Below, piece after piece: positions 42,204 to 54,669 of a DNA stretch of 64,000 bases (its first letter is position 1; each line of letters opens with the position of its first letter). The notes beneath the pieces were generated by a model. That model was not told the origin of the DNA, searched no databases, and worked only from the letters and a program-made list of their open reading frames with translations. A program made the position numbers and the translations under genes. Origin of the DNA: Diabrotica undecimpunctata (lineage: Eukaryota > Arthropoda > Insecta > Coleoptera > Chrysomelidae); contig NC_092810.1 in the NCBI RefSeq assembly GCF_040954645.1, positions 12,634,377 through 12,698,376 on the forward strand. Reading direction: 5' to 3'.

Positions 42204-42424
42204 ATTATCCTCCTCAAATTCGCCTTAGCGAACATTACATAACCTCAATTTTTACACAGCTGACAGGCGGTTGTCCATAGAGATTGGACTACAGTCTTTT
42301 TAAGAATCAGTGTGCCATGCAAAAACTACCGATGTACTACATGGGGCTTTTTGCAACAAATCACAGTAGACATCCGACTTGCAATTTTAGTAATATTACG
42401 TGGACAACCACATATTAAGAGAAA

Positions 42425-42826
42425 TAAAAAAATTGCTGGTGTGGGAACGTAAAATTCTTCGAATGATATATGGAGCTTGCAGAGACAGCGTGACAAACGA
42501 ATGGAGGGGCAATAAAATAACGAGCTAGAGTCTCTATTCGGAAAAGAAAATCTAGTCAGATATATAAAGGCCAATAGACTCAGATGGGCAGGGCATGTGA
42601 TACGCAGTAACGACAATCGCCTTATTAACAATGTGTTCTGGGAAAGGCCAGAGGGAAGAAGGTCTGTAGGGCGGCCTAGAAAAAGGTGGAAAGATGCAGT
42701 CAAAGAAGATCTAGAGAAAATGGGAGTGCGACAATGGGAATTATTGGCACAAGACCGACAAACATGGAAAGCAATAGTAAACGCGTCAAAGACTCACGAA
42801 AAGCACCATTCGAAAAATGGTGATTA
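42425..42826 (+). pseudogene. RTE-like ORF C-terminal piece
   Basis: The plus strand reads KLLVWERKILRMIYGACRDS (from about 42432). After a shift come FGKENLVRYIKANRLRWAGH, VIRSNDNRLINNVFWERPEG, RRSVGRPRKRWKDAVKEDLE and AQDRQTWKAIVNASKTH, with a stop at 42825. This is the characteristic tail of insect endonuclease-reverse transcriptases. It differs from family A by its GRPRKRWKD block. Bases 42204-42424 before it hold nothing recognisable. Confidence 0.7.
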
Positions 42827-43524
42827 AGTTTAATATTGGCTGCATATCTTCAGTTATTGTGAAAATGGACTTCCGCCCATTCAATATTATTCTAACGAAT
42901 AGATATAAACGTAGAAATCATTACTAGTTATCGGTATAGCTCTCAACAAAGGAAAAAATAGCATACATTTTATGTATATAAGATGGAAGTCAACCGTAAA
43001 TACGTATTTCTGACTGTTTAGTCGTCATATAATTATTGTAATGTATAAAATTATATGTATAATTATATTTTTACAAATAAAGTCACGTCATTTGTATCGA
43101 ATCCTTTATGATTAAAAACTCATAATTACAGAAAAGTTAAAATTAAAATGGTTCCTACAGAAATTCATGAAATTTACATTTTTGCGTATTGTGAAAATTG
43201 AACTCGGCCTTTGTATCGATGGCAATTAATATGAAATTGCTGAAATAAAAAAAATTGTGACAGAGCTGGATTTGGATCTATCTAGATCAAAGTTTAAACA
43301 AATAAAAGTACTTTAATAAATTATTCTCATTTTTGTTTATCGTATTATGCGTGCCTCGACTCTGCTTTCAATTATTTCCGAATCATTAAGTGAAAATTAA
43401 TATTTTTTTAAGTTTACTAAACTTTGACACTCATATTATTGTTTATAATTTTATGATATTTTAGTGATATAGTCGATCAATGGTGAACATGCGTCTACTT
43501 GCCAAACTATTGTGGAGGGGAAAG
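42827..43524. other. AT-rich DNA, no gene seen
   Basis: Nothing recognisable between two retroelement remnants. Confidence 0.4.
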
Positions 43525-45290
43525 ATGGCATAGTGACAGATGCGGAGAGATTGAACAGTTGGTAGAGAAACATGATAACTTAAACCTTCATAAAAAAATT
43601 AGGGAAATAACAGGCACTAATATTAAGAAAAAATAACACACTGCTGGATAAAAACGGCAAAATAATTATAGACGTCAGTGAAAGACTTAAAAGATGGCAG
43701 GAATATATTCAAGAGCTATATAAAGACGAACGGACTGAGATAGTACTAGAGCAGGAAAAGTTCTACAACGGCCCAGACATAACAGAAGATGAGGTATTAG
43801 AGGCAATAAAGCGAACAAAGGACAACAAGGCAACAGGTCCTGACGAAATACCTGTAGACATACAGGTATTAGAATAGAATAGAAGAACAGCAAATTGGAA
43901 TATTCGTCGACTTATTCAATACAATATACAGTACAGGAATCATTCCCAGAGATTGGCTGATGTCAACATTCATAACACTACCAAACAAACCAAATACAAA
44001 AGAATGACAAGAATGCCAAATAATTTTAAAAATTATACACCGGAAAATACAGAACAAACTTAAGCAGGACATAAGTGACACACAATTTGGATTTAGAAAT
44101 GCACTGGGAACGAGGAAAGCCCTGTTCGCTGTGAGTGTACTTGTGCAAAGGTGTATGGATGTTAATCAGCCAGTGTATATGTGTTTCTTGGATTACAACA
44201 AAGCCATCGATAAGGTCAGACATAACTGTCTTATCGAATTACTTGAAAAGAAAAACTTAGATATGAGAGACATCAGGATCATTAGCGCTATCTATTATAA
44301 TCAGATCGCTGTGGTAAAAGAGAACAACGTCTTTTCAAATAAAATACAGATTGAGGGGTGCGTCAGCCAGGGCTGTGTCCTGTCTACTATTTTGTTTAAT
44401 TTGTATTCAGAGGAAATAATCCAGGAAGCACTAGAAGAACTAACTATGGGAATAAAAGTAAATGACCTACCAATCAATAATATACGGTTTGCCGACGACA
44501 CTATTTTATTAGCGGAATGTCTTGAGGATTTACAACAAATGGTTGATAGAGTGGTAGAAGTCAGTGAAGATAACGGACTGTCCCTAACCACAAAAAAGAC
44601 ACAATTTATGGTAATTACAAAAGCCCAACAGCGCCAAGAAAACATAACAATACATGGAGAACAAATTAAAAAAAGTTGAAAAATATAAATATCTGGGTAC
44701 AATAATTAACGAAAATAATGAGTACACAGAAGAGATTAAGGCAAGAATAGGACAGGCAAGAAATTCTTTCAACAAACTGAAAAAAGTACTCTGCAGCAGG
44801 GACATTTCAATTTCTTCAAAGATAAGACTTCTGAGATGATACGTCTTCTCCGTATTATTTTATGGGTTGGTGGCTTGGACTTTAAAGAAAGATGTTTTGG
44901 ACAGATTGGAAGCCTTCGAGTTATTGGCCCACAGAAGGATATTAAGAATAAGTTGGGTGGATAAAGTCACGAATGTCGAGGTGTTGAGAAGAATAGGAAA
45001 AGATGAAGAGGTTTTAAATACAATTAAAGTCAGAAAACTGCAATATTTAGGACATGTCATGAGGGGCGAGCGTTATAACTGGTTGCAATTAATAATGCAA
45101 GGAATGATACAGGGTAGAAGAAGTTGCGGAAAAAGATGCATCTCCTGGTTGAATAATTTGAGAGCTTGGTTTAACTGCACTTCTGCTGACCTCTTTAGAG
45201 CAGCGGCGTCTAAAGTGCCAATTACAATGATGGTTGCCAACCTTCTTAGAGGAGATGGCACGTAAAGAAGAAAGGACAAAAGAAATAAAG
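43525..45290 (+). pseudogene. RTE-like reverse transcriptase (family A), longest copy
   Basis: From about 43545 the plus strand reads GEIEQLVEKHDNLNLHKKIR, then after a shift LLDKNGKIIIDVSERLKRWQ and ITEDEVLEAIKRTKDNKATG (RT opening). Stops and shifts separate this from VYMCFLDYNKAIDKVRHNCL, VSQGCVLSTILFNLYSEE and NNIRFADDTILLAE (catalytic box about 44487). LTTKKTQFMVIT, YKYLGTIINENNEYTEEIKA and the family A tail follow (LQYLGHVMRGERYNWLQLIM, SWLNNLRAWFNC, VPITMMVANLLRGDGT). The stop at 45263 is followed by AAGAAGAAAG. The endonuclease is missing. Confidence 0.75.
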
Positions 45291-45299
45291 ATCTGTCGA

Positions 45300-46362
45300 T
45301 GAGTTAGATAGATATGCGTTTTATCACCACTTCTGTTTAACTTATATTCTGAAACAGTTTTCAAAAACACGGTTAATAATATCAAAGCGGGAGTTACCGT
45401 TAACGAAAAATTAATTGACAACTTACGATATGCAGATGACAATGTGAATATTTTGCAATGAGCATAAAAGATCTACAATATCTAATCAATACCTTAATAG
45501 TTTCTAATATGAAAGTTACTCTCTCTCTCTCCCTCCAATGGCGCTACAGCCCAAATCGGGCGTTGGCCTCCTCCAAACTATGCCTCCAACCTTGTCGGTC
45601 CCGCGCCAATCTTCTCCAGGTTCTCACGTCTAGCAAATTTTGCGCGTCCGCTGCCACTTTATCCTCCCATCTTTTCCGTGGCCTTCCTTTTGGTCCTACG
45701 CCCTGCATTTTACTATCTAGGGTTTTTTTTTGGTAATTCTCCAGTCTCCATTCTGACTACATGACCAGCCCATCGAAGTCTCTGAAGTTTAACGAATTCT
45801 GAGATCGGTGTCTCTTTGAACAGTTGGTAGAGTTCTTCATGGTTATACCTGGATCTTCATATTCCGTATGAAAGTTACCTATAAACTCCAAAAAAAAAAC
45901 GAAATATATGCAATTACAAAAAGACCACAAAATATAAACCACATAGTAACAAACGTATATGCGATCTATAGTATATGCAATAAAAATATATACGAAGATA
46001 AATCAAGTGCAATCCACTCAGGGAAATAGTAAAAAGAAGACAAAATGTTTTGTGATAGTCATCATTTTCAGAAGTACTAAGAATAGAGAACAGAGTTACT
46101 GGATTCCATCAAAATAAAAAAACTACAATATCTGGGTCATGTAACACGTGGTGACAGATATGAATTCCTAAAACTAATAATGCAGGGAAATATTCAAGAA
46201 AAGCACAGCATGGGTAGAAGAAGAATGTTCTGGCTGAGAAACCTCAGAGAATGGTTTGGATGCAGCTCAACTGAATTCTTTCGGGCTGTAGTGTCAAAAG
46301 TTAGAATAGCAGTGATGATTGCCAACCTTCATCGCGGAGATGGCACGTAAAGACGAAGAAAC
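45300..46362 (+). pseudogene. RTE-like reverse transcriptase (family A), interrupted copy
   Basis: The plus strand begins ICVLSPLLFNLYSETVFKN and VNEKLIDNLRYADDN (45320-45440). It is interrupted by the small insertion at 45520-45866. The tail resumes later: KLQYLGHVTRGDRYEFLKLI, MGRRRMFWLRNLREWF and VRIAVMIANLHRGDGT, with a stop at about 46348. The 3' flank reads AAAGACGAAGAAACC, a diverged AAG-rich tail. The section between is heavily decayed. Confidence 0.65.
45520..45866 (-). mobile_element. 5'-truncated RTE-like insertion with (TC)n/(GA)n tail, 12-bp TSD
   Basis: The 347-bp insertion is flanked by TATGAAAGTTAC (45508-45519 and 45867-45878). The minus strand reads FKETPISEFVKLQRLRWAGH, VVRMETGELP, then in another frame RPRKRWEDKVAADAQNLLD and RDRQGWRHSLEEANARFGL with a stop at about 45552. 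The 3' end is CGCCATTGG followed by GAGAGA. It shares the ANARFGL-stop-CGCCATTGG ending with the insertion at 58032-58339, so both come from one family. Confidence 0.8.
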
Positions 46363-46959
46363 CCTTTCAAATTCGCTGCTTTTATTGACTGCTAGATTAT
46401 TTTTTATTTAGACTAACGTAGTTTTAATCATAACAATCATACCGATTCGAAGCCAAAGTATTTAATAAAAATAATATGTGACCTGAAAAATATTTTCGAC
46501 ACCTGTCCTAAAGACGACCCTGGTAACTATCCTAGTATTAAAAACTGATATAAACCGCTTCAATGCTTGAAAGGTGACCCATCAGCATGAATTGTCAATT
46601 CATGCAAAGCTTTTATCGATCGCTTCTTTTCATTAGTCATATTTTTTGTTGATTTCGGTTTTTAATTAAGAAACATTTGCAATAACCAAAGAAGCGGGAT
46701 AAATAAATTTATGACTGTATTATACTACGTGTATTGTTTTACAGTGGCGCCACAAGCTAGTGGCGAAGGAAAGTATCTGACAGGGCAGAATGGAAGATCA
46801 TTGTTAAGCAGGCCTAGACTCACAAAGAGTTGTAGCTCCATTAGAAGAAGAAGAAGATTGTTTTACAGTCCTATATACACATCAGTAAAATATTTAGATA
46901 TATTAAGCATATATTTAGATTATACTAATAATAATAATAATTTATTATTACTATTAACA
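46363..46959. other. No gene confirmed; start of the following element unclear
   Basis: A frame opens at 46711, but its first 80 codons are unlike any domain I know. An (ATA)n-type microsatellite lies at 46923-46955. GTGGCGCCACAAGC occurs at about 46745. Confidence 0.35.
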
Positions 46960-49770
46960 CGAAGGGGTACTAATATCGGAAGTACAGATAACAGAGATGC
47001 ACCTTGGGAAAAACTGCTTTTAAAAAAAATTGAATCATTACGTAGGGAGATTGGTCAAATCACGGAATATGCCCGAGGAACACCAACTAGAAAAGTAATC
47101 AGAAGAGCTGAAAATATATTGCTTACCACCGCAAGATACTCACCGCAAGACACAGCACAACAGTGCCTGGATACATTAAAACAAAAACTTTCCATTTACT
47201 CAGGCCGACTAAGGAGATACAAAATTAGAAACAAACGAAAATCTGACAATAGGCTTTTTGAGAATGCCGAGAAGACGTTCTATCGAAAACTCAATTCTAT
47301 TGCAGAAAGTGCCAATAAATCGTATCCAAGCCAAGAAGAAATCCATGAGTTTTGAGAAAATCAACTTTCTACACCAGCTGCTATTAACATCAATGCTAAA
47401 TAGATCGAAGATCCGGCGCACAACTGCGAACACTACGTTACTGCTCCCTACGAACGCTTCACTACTTAAAAAGTTTTAAATATTATCAAGGAGCTTCATT
47501 ACTGGAATCTCCTGGACCAGACGGCATCCAGAACTTCTGACTTAAGAAGTTCTGGAGTATTCATGAGTACCTATCAGCATTAATTAATCACAGTAATTCT
47601 AATCCGCAAGAAATACCATCTTTCCTAATTCAGGAAACAACTTATTTAATACCAAAAGGTCAAAATAACACCCAAGATCCAACCAAGTATCGCCAAATTA
47701 CTTGTCTTCCAACTCTGTATAAATTGGTCACATCCTGTGTAGCCCGGCGTATCTACCAATATTGTGCTCTAAACAATATTATAGAGCCTCAAGAGAAAGG
47801 GTGCCCTAAGGGTTCCATGGGCTGCAAAGAATAACTTATCATCGACTTTGTTATTTCTAGCTAAGTATATAGCAAAAAAAAGAAAATCTTAACTGCTTTC
47901 ATCGACTACGAGAAAGCGTTTGATTCAGTGCGGCATTTATGGCTTATAGATATATTAAAAATATATAAAGTCGATGATAACGTAGTAACCTTTTTAAAAC
48001 ATATAATGTCAGATTGGAAGACAAAAATTCACCTCCAAATACCTGGTGAAAACAATATCGAAACTAAAACTATTGGAATCAATCAAGGTATACTTCGAGT
48101 AGACTCGATGAGCCCACTGTGGTTTTGTCTAGCGATTAACCCCTATCCCAGCTACTAAACTCAACTGACACAGGTTTTAGCATTAAAAATAACAGTACTC
48201 TTGTGGCAAAGCTTAATCATCTATTGTATATGAATGATTTAAAACTATTGGCTTTCACTAGGAGCCACCTGGACCAGATGCTGAAAACAGTAGAAAACTT
48301 ATCTAATAATATTAGTATGTACTTCGGTCTTGAAAAGTGCCGTGTCTTAAATATAATCAAAGGAAATGTTCAGCCCGGTGGATTCGATATGCAAAACGGC
48401 CAGAATATCGAGGCCATGGGTGAAAATGATATGTATAAATACCTCGGAATAAAGCAAGCGCGGAAGATTGACCACAAGCAAATGAAAACTGAAACACCTA
48501 CTGAGTTTATACGAAGGGTAAAACAGCTGCTTCGTTCACACCTTAATAAAAAAAATCTGTTTAAGGCAGTAAACACCTACGCATGTTCCGCGCTTAGCTA
48601 CTCATTTGGTATTGTTAAGTGGACAAAAACGGATATAGAAAATCTTCAACGAAAAGTATGAACACACCTCACAAAGGCACAAAAACACCAGTGCAGTAGA
48701 AACGAGAGTAGCAGGTATTTAGGAGAACGAGGACTTATGGTTATAAGTGATCAACTAGAAAAACAGATTACTAATTTAAGAACATATTTTCAGATACAGG
48801 CTGAGACATCTACTCTACATCGCGTGATTTGTGCAGTAGATGATACAACACCGATCAAACTGAGGGAACCACAAATGCGCATAAACCATATTACTAAAGA
48901 CGAAAAAATGCGCATGTTGTTGGGTAAACCTCTGCACGGGCGACATCTCAATGAGATCAGTCATGACCATGTCGACAATATAGCGTCGAACTATTGGCTG
49001 ACATCAGGAAAGATGTTCCCTGAAACAGAAGAATCATTATTCGCCATTCAGGATCAGGTTATACCAACCAAAAATTACCTAAAACACATCGTCAAAGACC
49101 CTCAGGTCCAAAATGACAAATATCGATATGGATGACAATCTCAAGAAACCATCCAATATCTTACCGAGGTCTGCCAGCCATTTGCTACAACTGAATATAA
49201 GTAACGGCACGTCTCAGTAGGAAAGATCCTTTATCAAGATATAGCCATCAAACTGGGACTTTTCCAAACAAACCATTTCTAACATTATCAATACGTTTTT
49301 GAAAGTGTACTTGAGAATGACAACTACAAGCTATACTGGGACTGCACTGTGCTCACAGACCAAACAGTGGCACATTATAGACCAGATCGCATACTAGTTA
49401 ATAAATTTAAGAGACAAACAACACTAATTAATGTGGCGATACCCAACAACAATAATCTTCGTGTTAAACAGAACAAAAAAATCACCAAGTACAGGGATCT
49501 GTAAATTCAAATACGAAGACAGTGGAGAATGGAAAGTACTCAGGCAATACCTATTATTCTCTCTACTACTGGAGTCATTCCGAAGAACCTCCTAGAAAAC
49601 ATAAAAAAGGTAGGTCTAAATAAACATCTCTACAATATCTACTACTCTTAACGTCCACGTGTATGATCATTTTTGGGAGATACTCCAGCGTAACAAGATA
49701 CCTAGGGATCGATATCTCGGAAAGAGTCCCACCAGAGCTCAATCCTTTTGATACCCTAGGTATCTGGGAT
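46960..49770 (+). pseudogene. Non-LTR retrotransposon with restriction-like endonuclease (R2/R4-type)
   Basis: The plus strand reads DAPWEKLLLKKIESLRREIG and YSGRLRRYKIRNKRKSDNRL in the N-terminal region (47000-47250). The RT fingers (PSKYRQITCLPTLYKL-like, about 47690), FIDYEKAFDSVRHLWLIDIL (47898-47955), INQGILRVDSMSPLWFCLAI and LLYMDDLKLLAF (48215-48255) follow. The catalytic box is therefore MDD. Further on are YKYLGIKQARKID and VNTYACSALSYSFGIVKW. A C-terminal restriction-like endonuclease block reads YWDCTVLTDQ, HYRPDRIL, INVAIPNNNNL and KYRDL. A last in-frame piece, RYLGIDISERVPPELNPFD, ends at 49769. The expected Asp of the I-D-V-A segment is Asn. Many stops and shifts. I place it near R4/Dong by MDD and endonuclease type, not by search. 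Confidence 0.65.
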
Positions 49771-49950
49771 GAGTGAACTTTTCCCTTAGAGGGAGTGTGA
49801 GCCGTATGGCTAAATTTGAACAATAATTTATTAACAAAAATGGTTTTGTTTTGAATGCACAACGATTTTTTATTTATATTTTACTTTTAAATTATTAAAT
49901 AATATATTAACATTTACATATTTATAATATTAGTATTCTACCAATTATGA

Positions 49951-51430
49951 TGCAGCCTCCCTTACATAGTCGTTCTTCATTCCTGCCCGTAATTGTCTAA
50001 TATTCGCTTTTCTGTGCAATATTTTAGCAGCTTGTTCTCTTATGTCGTAGTCCCATCTTAAATTTGGACATCTTCCAGGTCTCTTGACGCCTCTTGGATA
50101 CCACAGTATAGTTCTAGTGGACCACCTATTGTCAGTTCTTTTTAAAGAATTAATTCTGTGGTTTACATCAGTGACCTTGGTTATCTGTCTGATCGATTCT
50201 ATTTTTTTCGATCTCTCTTTGTTTTATCTAGCGTGCATCGCTACATTGACCTTTGAGTTACTTTTAGTTTCGCTATTATCTCTTTCTTCGGTGTCCAATT
50301 TTCGCAACCATATGTCATGATGGGTAGTATACACCGGTCGAATGCTTTTTTGTTCACGTGAAGTGGCACCCTGGATTTGAATAGGACTGCATTTTTACCA
50401 AAAGGTGCCCATGCCAGTTTTACTCTTCTGTTGATTTCTGGGAGTAAGGAGCCAGATTTACGTATCAGTTGTCCCAGGTATACATAGTAGTCTACTGTTT
50501 TAAGTGCAGTGTTGTTTAGTATTGTATCTTGGACATCCACTATCTCGAAGTACATACAGTATTCGTTATCAATGGATAGGCCTTTGTTCTGTTAGTTCAT
50601 TTTTCTGAATATATTTTATAGAGTTGCAGTGAAAAGCTTTGATGATATTGCGTCTCCTTGTCGGATGCCTCCGATAGTGGAAAATTCTGAAGTATTTTCA
50701 TAAATTTTTACCTTAGCTTTTGCTTGTCTGTATATATTTGCTTAAGTCTTTATGTATAATTTTTCAATGTTTTGGTTGGTCAAAGCTTCTATTACTGTCT
50801 TGGTATACAAAAAAATCGAAAGCCTTCTCGAAATATATGAAGGTTAATGCTAGCGGTATTTTATACTCTTTTGCTCTATTCATTAGTTGAGTGGAAGCGC
50901 ATGAATATAATCCATGGTACTAAATCCACTTCTAAAGGCTGTGCAATGTCTAATGCATTTGTTAATCTGTTGTTGATGATCTTAGGGAATATTTTGATAT
51001 AATTTCAAGTAGACTTATAGGTCTGTAGTTTTTGATATCGTCTTTGCTACCTTTCTTATAAATGAAAGTTTGTTTGCTGTATTCCAGTACTCTTGTATAC
51101 ACCTTGATCTTAGGCAGTTTATAAATATGCCTGCTAAGATTTTCCAGGTATTTTTGCTAGCATATTTACGCAGTTCTACTTTTATACCATCTATTCCAGT
51201 AGCTTTACCGCTTATTATTTTTGTAATTGTCGATTCTACTTCTTCCGCAAGGACTTCTGGACATATTTTTGGTTACTGATTTATTTTTCACATATTTCAG
51301 GAGCTGTGTGTAGTTCACTGTAGAATTTAGTCACTAGTATTATTTTATTCCTGTAATTCATGGGTTTTTGTTTGTTAGAGCAACGATTTGCTTCTTTTCA
51401 ATGATTAATGTTTTTCTTGTTTTCTTATAT
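49951..51430 (-). pseudogene. RTE-like ORF, heavily decayed
   Basis: Read on the minus strand from about 51290: IDGIKVELRKYASKNTWKIL, GGIRQGDAISSKLFTATL (about 50680), then an open piece (50555-50241) with DYYVYLGQLIRKSGSLLPEI and LPIMTYGCENWTPKKEI. The tail has VTDV, RTDNRWSTRTILWYPRGVKR and RCPNLRWDYDIREQA, ending DYVREAAS at about 49947. The order and tail match the RTE copy at 51809-54659, but it is far more mutated and the FADD box is lost. It lies tail to tail with the restriction-endonuclease element. Confidence 0.65.
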
Positions 51431-51798
51431 AGCTCTCGCGGTTTTTATTTAGTACTTAAATCTTTGCAAAGGGGTGGTAATTTCAGAACTCAATAGTGAG
51501 TGTCTTCTAGCGTCACTTGTCTTGCTAAAAGGAACCAAAACGGTTCTTCTCTTGGGCAGATCAGTTTCTACCTAATGTTGTATTGGTAGCCAAGTAGCAA
51601 AAAAAGTTTTGAATGTAACAATAATTATAAGTTAAACATGGCTCAATTCAACCAAGTTTTAATTACTTTTCTAGCTTTCGAATTCGATTTTTTGAAAAAT
51701 GATAAGCACAATATGAAATTGGGCTAATATTGGACAAACAATTAATAAACATTAGGTAGTCCTTGATCCTCTTGCTCTTTTTAAAATATAAGGGTAAT
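51431..51798. other. No gene seen
   Basis: AT-rich spacer between the two RTE-like elements, lying in opposite orientations; its left part may be further decayed RTE sequence. Confidence 0.3.
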
Positions 51799-51808
51799 AT
51801 TGTTTCTT

Positions 51809-54659
51809 ATAAAGATAAACCTCAACATCGCCACATATAATGCTCGGTCACTCTCTACCGAAGAAAGATTCGAAGAAATGGAGGAAGAACTCTCAAAAGT
51901 GAACTGGGATATTGTAGGTATCAGCGAAGTTTGAAAAAAGGGAGAGAGTCTTACCTCACTCCCATCAGGTCATTTATTTTATTACAAAGGAGAAGAGGAA
52001 TCGACAGTCGGAGGTGTCGGCTTCTTTATTCACAAAAGAATTGCTAACAGAATTGTGTCAATAAACCAAATCTCAACAAGAGTGGTCTACTTAAACATCA
52101 AAATAAACGCCAGATATATCCTAAAGTTCATTCAAGTGTACGCCCCTACTACAAGACATCCAGACGAAGAAGTCCAAATATTCTACGACCAAATATCCTG
52201 TGCAATTAAGGAAAATCCTGGCCACTTCTTAATAATAGGTGGTGATTTCAACGCCAAAATAGGCACTAAGGAAGACCCCTCTGAAATAATATTGGAAAAT
52301 TTTGGAAGCGAAAGCAGAAATGATAGAGGCAAACAACTACTGACTTTCCTTTTGGAAAACAATCTCTATCAAATGAACAGCTTCTTTAAAAAGAAAAAAC
52401 ACAGAAGATGGACATGTAAAAGTCCTGATGGAAAACAAGGAACGAAATCGACTATTTCTTAACAAACAAAAAAGAATTATTTAAAGACGTAAATGTGCTA
52501 AACCAGTTCAGTACAAGCAGTGATCATAGGTTAGTAAGAGCTAAAATAACGATATCAACCGAAAAAGAAAGACTCAAAATGATAAGTAATAAACAACCAA
52601 AGAAATGGACAAAACCAACTAACATTCAAGAGTTCGAAAAATATATTGGTAATTCATTGAAAGATACAACAACAGCAGACATCAATATATTGAACAAACA
52701 AATAGTCAACACAATGCAACAGGCTCAAACTAAATATTGTCCGACAAGCAAAAAAGATGAAAAACTGAGTCAGCCCACGAAATCCCTTATAGAACTAAGG
52801 CGACAAATGAAGGGAGATAACACTACAAGCAAAGAAGCGATAAATCAAATAAATAAGATGATCACAAAGGCAATAAGAAAAGACATAAGAAACTACAATG
52901 TAGAAAAAACAAAACAGGCAATAGAGTAAAATAAGAACATGAAAGTTTTGAAGAGGAGCGTACAAAAGGGGAAAATAGAAATTAACAAACTGAGAAACAG
53001 AACTGGAGAAGAAACAACGAACAGAGATGAAATATTAAGAATAGTCGAAGAGTTCTACACAGAGTTATATAGATCAAGAAAAAATGATAACAATACGGAA
53101 CCTCCAATTACACTAAAAACTGGGGTATTAAACCAAGGATCGGATTTAATGCCCGATATAACAAAATCAGAAATAAAAGAAGCCCTGAAGAAAATGAAAA
53201 ATAATCGAACCCCGGGTGAAGACGGAATAGTATCAGAAGCACTAAAAATTGGAGGGGATGTATTACTTGAAAAAATTAAACAACTTTTCAATATCTGCCT
53301 TCACAGCGCCAATATTCCAACAGACTGGAACAACGCTACTATGATTCTATTACACAAAGCAGGAGACAAAGCAAATTTAGAGAATTACAGACCGATTAGC
53401 CTCCTCAGCCATATATATAAGTTGTTTACGCGAATACTAGTTAAGAGAATGGAAAGAAAATTAGAGACTTATCAACCAAGGGAACAGGCAGGATTCCGAA
53501 AAAGTTACGGAACAAATGACCATTTACAAAGTATAAAAACCCTAATACAGAAAGCAGTGGAATACAATAAACCTCTAGTTCTAATATTTATCGATTTTCA
53601 CAAAGCCTTTGACACAGTTGAGCTAAGCAAAATATTACAGGCGCTTAAAGAATGCAGGCTAGATTATAGATATACTAAATTATTATACAAAATATACCTG
53701 CAGGCAACAACCACTGTCAGATTACATACTAACAGTAATCGCATAAAAATAGAACGGGGGGTTAGACAAGGAGACCCAATGTCACCTAAACTTTTTAATA
53801 TGGTTCTAGAACATGCTTTTAAGAATTTGGATTGGATGACAAAGGGAATAAAAATAGATGGAGAATATCTAAACAACTTACGTTTCGCCGATGATATACT
53901 TATAATAGCTGAAGATCTAGGTATGTCAAAAGAGATGGTACAGGAACTCGTTGTGGCTACAGAAAGTGTAGGTTTAAATATAAATATCTCAAAAACAAAA
54001 ATCATGACCAATTTGGTACCCAACCAGAACATTAGTATTGGTGGGAAAGAAATAGAACTCGTAGATAGATATAAATACCTGGGACATGAAATTATGATTG
54101 GCATGGATAACCAGACTTATGAACTAAAGAGAAGAATCGGTCTTGGGTGGGCAGCATTTGGAAAACTGAGAGAAACTTTTAAAAGTGAGCTGCCCACATG
54201 CCTAAAGAGAAAGGTATTTGATCAGTGCGTCCTCCCAGTCTTGACGTACGGAGCAGAAACACTTACCTTAACAAAAGCAGCAGCTACCAAACTGAGAGTC
54301 ACGCAGAGAAGAATGGAGCGGTCCATGTTAGGAATAACTCTGCGAGACAGAATAACCAACGAAGACATCAGGAGAAGAACCGGAGTGACTGACATCATCG
54401 AGAAGATAGCCAGACTAAAATGGAGATGGGCAGGACACATAGCCAGAATGACAGATGGGCGATGGACAAAGAGGTTATTGGAATGGAGGCCAAGGGAAGA
54501 CAAGATAAGCGTCGGTCGACCACCTACAAAATGGACTGACGATTTAAGAAGACTCAATAAAAACTGGATGAGAGCGGCGCAAGATAGACGAGGTTGGAAA
54601 CATGAGGAAGAGGCCTATGTTCAGCAGTGGACTCTTGAGGCTGGATGATGATGATGATG
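51809..54659 (+). mobile_element. RTE-clade retrotransposon, nearly full length, 10-bp TSD
   Basis: The insertion of 2851 bp is flanked by ATTGTTTCTT (51799-51808 and 54660-54669). It starts just before the endonuclease and ends in a (GAT)n tail directly after the ORF (GGATGATGATGATGATG). The near-absent 3' UTR and simple-repeat tail are typical of RTE elements. It is probably 5' truncated only by its short leader. Confidence 0.87.
51816..54648 (+). pseudogene. RTE ORF2: APE endonuclease plus reverse transcriptase, three lesions
   Basis: Endonuclease blocks: LNIATYNARSLSTEERFEEM, WDIVGISEV, VYAPTTRHPDEEV, IIGGDFNAKIG and, after a frameshift, NEIDYFLTN and SSDHRLVRA. The RT blocks lie in the 569-codon frame 52939-54648: IKEALKKMKNNRTPGEDGIV, NYRPISLLSHIYKL, LIFIDFHKAFDTV, GVRQGDPMSPKLFN and LRFADDILIIAE. 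The tail has ERSMLGITLRDRITNEDIRR, LKWRWAGHIARMTDGRW and DRRGWKHEEEAYVQQWTLEA. Lesions are a TGA at about 51931 (in SEV-stop-KKGE), a frameshift at about 52450 and a TAA at 52927-52929. All other motifs, including SDH, are intact, so inactivation is recent. Confidence 0.87.
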
Positions 54660-54669
54660 ATTGTTTCTT

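Noticed and set aside
42204..42330. Terminal inverted repeats of the third piggyBac copy
   Set aside because: Faint similarity to 40315-40350 was seen, but it could not be aligned convincingly and no TTAA duplication was found.
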